NCBI GenBank assembly: GCA_016928525.1 | Contig: JAFGKO010000083.1 | Span: 1-6,086, forward strand | Direction: 5' to 3' | Length of the DNA stretch: 6,086 bases | DNA from: Anaerolineales bacterium | Lineage (GTDB): Bacteria; Chloroflexota; Anaerolineae; Anaerolineales; Villigracilaceae | Shown here: one piece after another, positions 5,645-6,086 of the stretch | Numbering within the stretch: the stretch's first letter is position 1 | How the letters are laid out: each line of letters starts with the position of its first letter | Position numbers and translations under genes: made by a program | The notes under the pieces: generated by a model | The model's database searches: none | Told to the model about the DNA's origin: nothing | Seen by the model: the letters and a program-made list of their open reading frames with translations, nothing else

Positions 5645-6086
5645 AGAGCGGCAAAAGGTTTGGCATCAAACATACGTCGAGCCTGAGCGTGATAGGTGAA
5701 GCCCTGATTGTGCAACAGGGCGATGACCAAATTGTTGATGATTGCCATCGAACGAGCAATCGTTTTGAGCGTCATCCTTGTTTTATCTTCGTGAAAAGTA
5801 ACGTCACGTCGATAATGCAATCCGTTTTCAATGCTCCATTCTGAGCGGACAAATTCGAGCATTTTTCCGATTAGCCTGCTCACCTGTTAGGCTGGTGATG
5901 ATGCCATATTGAGTTTCTTGATGCACTTTGGCAGTGTTTGAATACGTAAACCGGCGCTCCATTTTGAAAACTTGTTGTACCAAAGGCCGATCCAGATAAT
6001 CATTAGATTTGTGGCGCAATAGTAGTCAAGGCGAGATTTCTCAGAAAATGGCCGGAGATTTGTTAGGCGGTGGCATACTGCTTCAA

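Larger units (their letters stand above)
5425..6086 (-). mobile_element. ISAs1-family insertion sequence, 3' part
   Basis: The transposase remnant assigns the family. The proposed IS end is CAGGG at 5425-5429, the terminal sequence I recall for ISAs1 elements. It lies 6 bases outside the reconstructed transposase stop (5435-5437). The other end is beyond the window, so the terminal repeat partner and target duplication cannot be checked. The IS is interrupted by a 180-bp MITE-like element and its transposase has at least one frameshift, so this copy is dead unless helped in trans. Confidence 0.7.
5435..6086 (-). pseudogene. ISAs1-family transposase, C-terminal part, broken
   Basis: Two reading frames together give the C-terminal part of an ISAs1-family DDE transposase. 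The upstream piece (6019 down to about 5866) reads NDYLDRPLVQQVFKMERR, then TQYGIITSLTGEQA. The downstream piece reads MLEFVRSEWSIENGLHYRRD, then VTFHED and, near the end, ARRMFDAKPFAALTL. The IEN glutamate (codon 5827-5829) should be the third catalytic acid. The switch between frames falls at a run of five A on the coding strand (5862-5866 on the plus strand); removing one A joins them. Just 5' of 6019 the frame has a TGA (6026-6028), so a second lesion is likely. Homology stops at 5638, where a MITE-like insertion begins; the present frame runs on to a stop at 5488. Excising the insertion restores ...LTLISRL and a TAA at 5435-5437. Confidence 0.82.

Noticed and set aside
5470..5844. A 124-codon plus-strand frame across the MITE and transposase.
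   Set aside because: It is antisense to clear transposase homology and built partly from repeat DNA.

Overview
The window reads as a housekeeping chromosomal segment from an environmental bacterium, most likely Chloroflexota (Anaerolineae-like). That placement is an inference. It rests on the dnaX-ybaB-recR order, a lamin-tail-domain protein, a zinc-ribbon/FHA protein, frequent lack of Shine-Dalgarno sequences, and gene gaps filled with palindromic repeat-like DNA. It was not tested by any search.

Layout. Positions 1-77 hold nothing I can assign. A small zinc-ribbon plus FHA-domain gene runs leftward (644-78). A membrane-anchored lamin-tail-domain gene runs rightward from the shared divergent intergenic region (743-1237). 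Next comes a rightward DNA replication/repair cluster: dnaX (clamp-loader ATPase, 1391-2980), a YbaB/EbfC nucleoid-associated protein (3070-3402) and recR (3470-4075). A GT1-type glycosyltransferase related to sterol glucosyltransferases follows (4122-5438). The right end (about 5425 to the window edge) is the 3' end of an ISAs1-family insertion sequence on the minus strand, with a decayed transposase.

How the parts fit. dnaX, ybaB and recR form the classic bacterial cluster joining clamp loading, DNA binding and RecFOR repair. The glycosyltransferase is co-directional but separated by a perfect 27-bp palindrome. Each junction from the lamin-tail gene to the glycosyltransferase carries a different palindromic or repeated sequence instead of a clear Shine-Dalgarno; ybaB alone has both.

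The most informative structure is at the right end. A 180-bp MITE-like element (5457-5636) has about 27-bp imperfect terminal inverted repeats and an exact 8-bp flanking direct repeat, TAAGAGTG, and sits in the last codons of the ISAs1 transposase. Removing the element and one repeat copy in silico restores a short natural transposase C-terminus ending in TAA. The IS end (CAGGG at 5425) in turn appears to supply the last codons and stop of the glycosyltransferase. The order of events is therefore: IS into the glycosyltransferase 3' end, then MITE into the IS. I see no new defence or metabolic system here.
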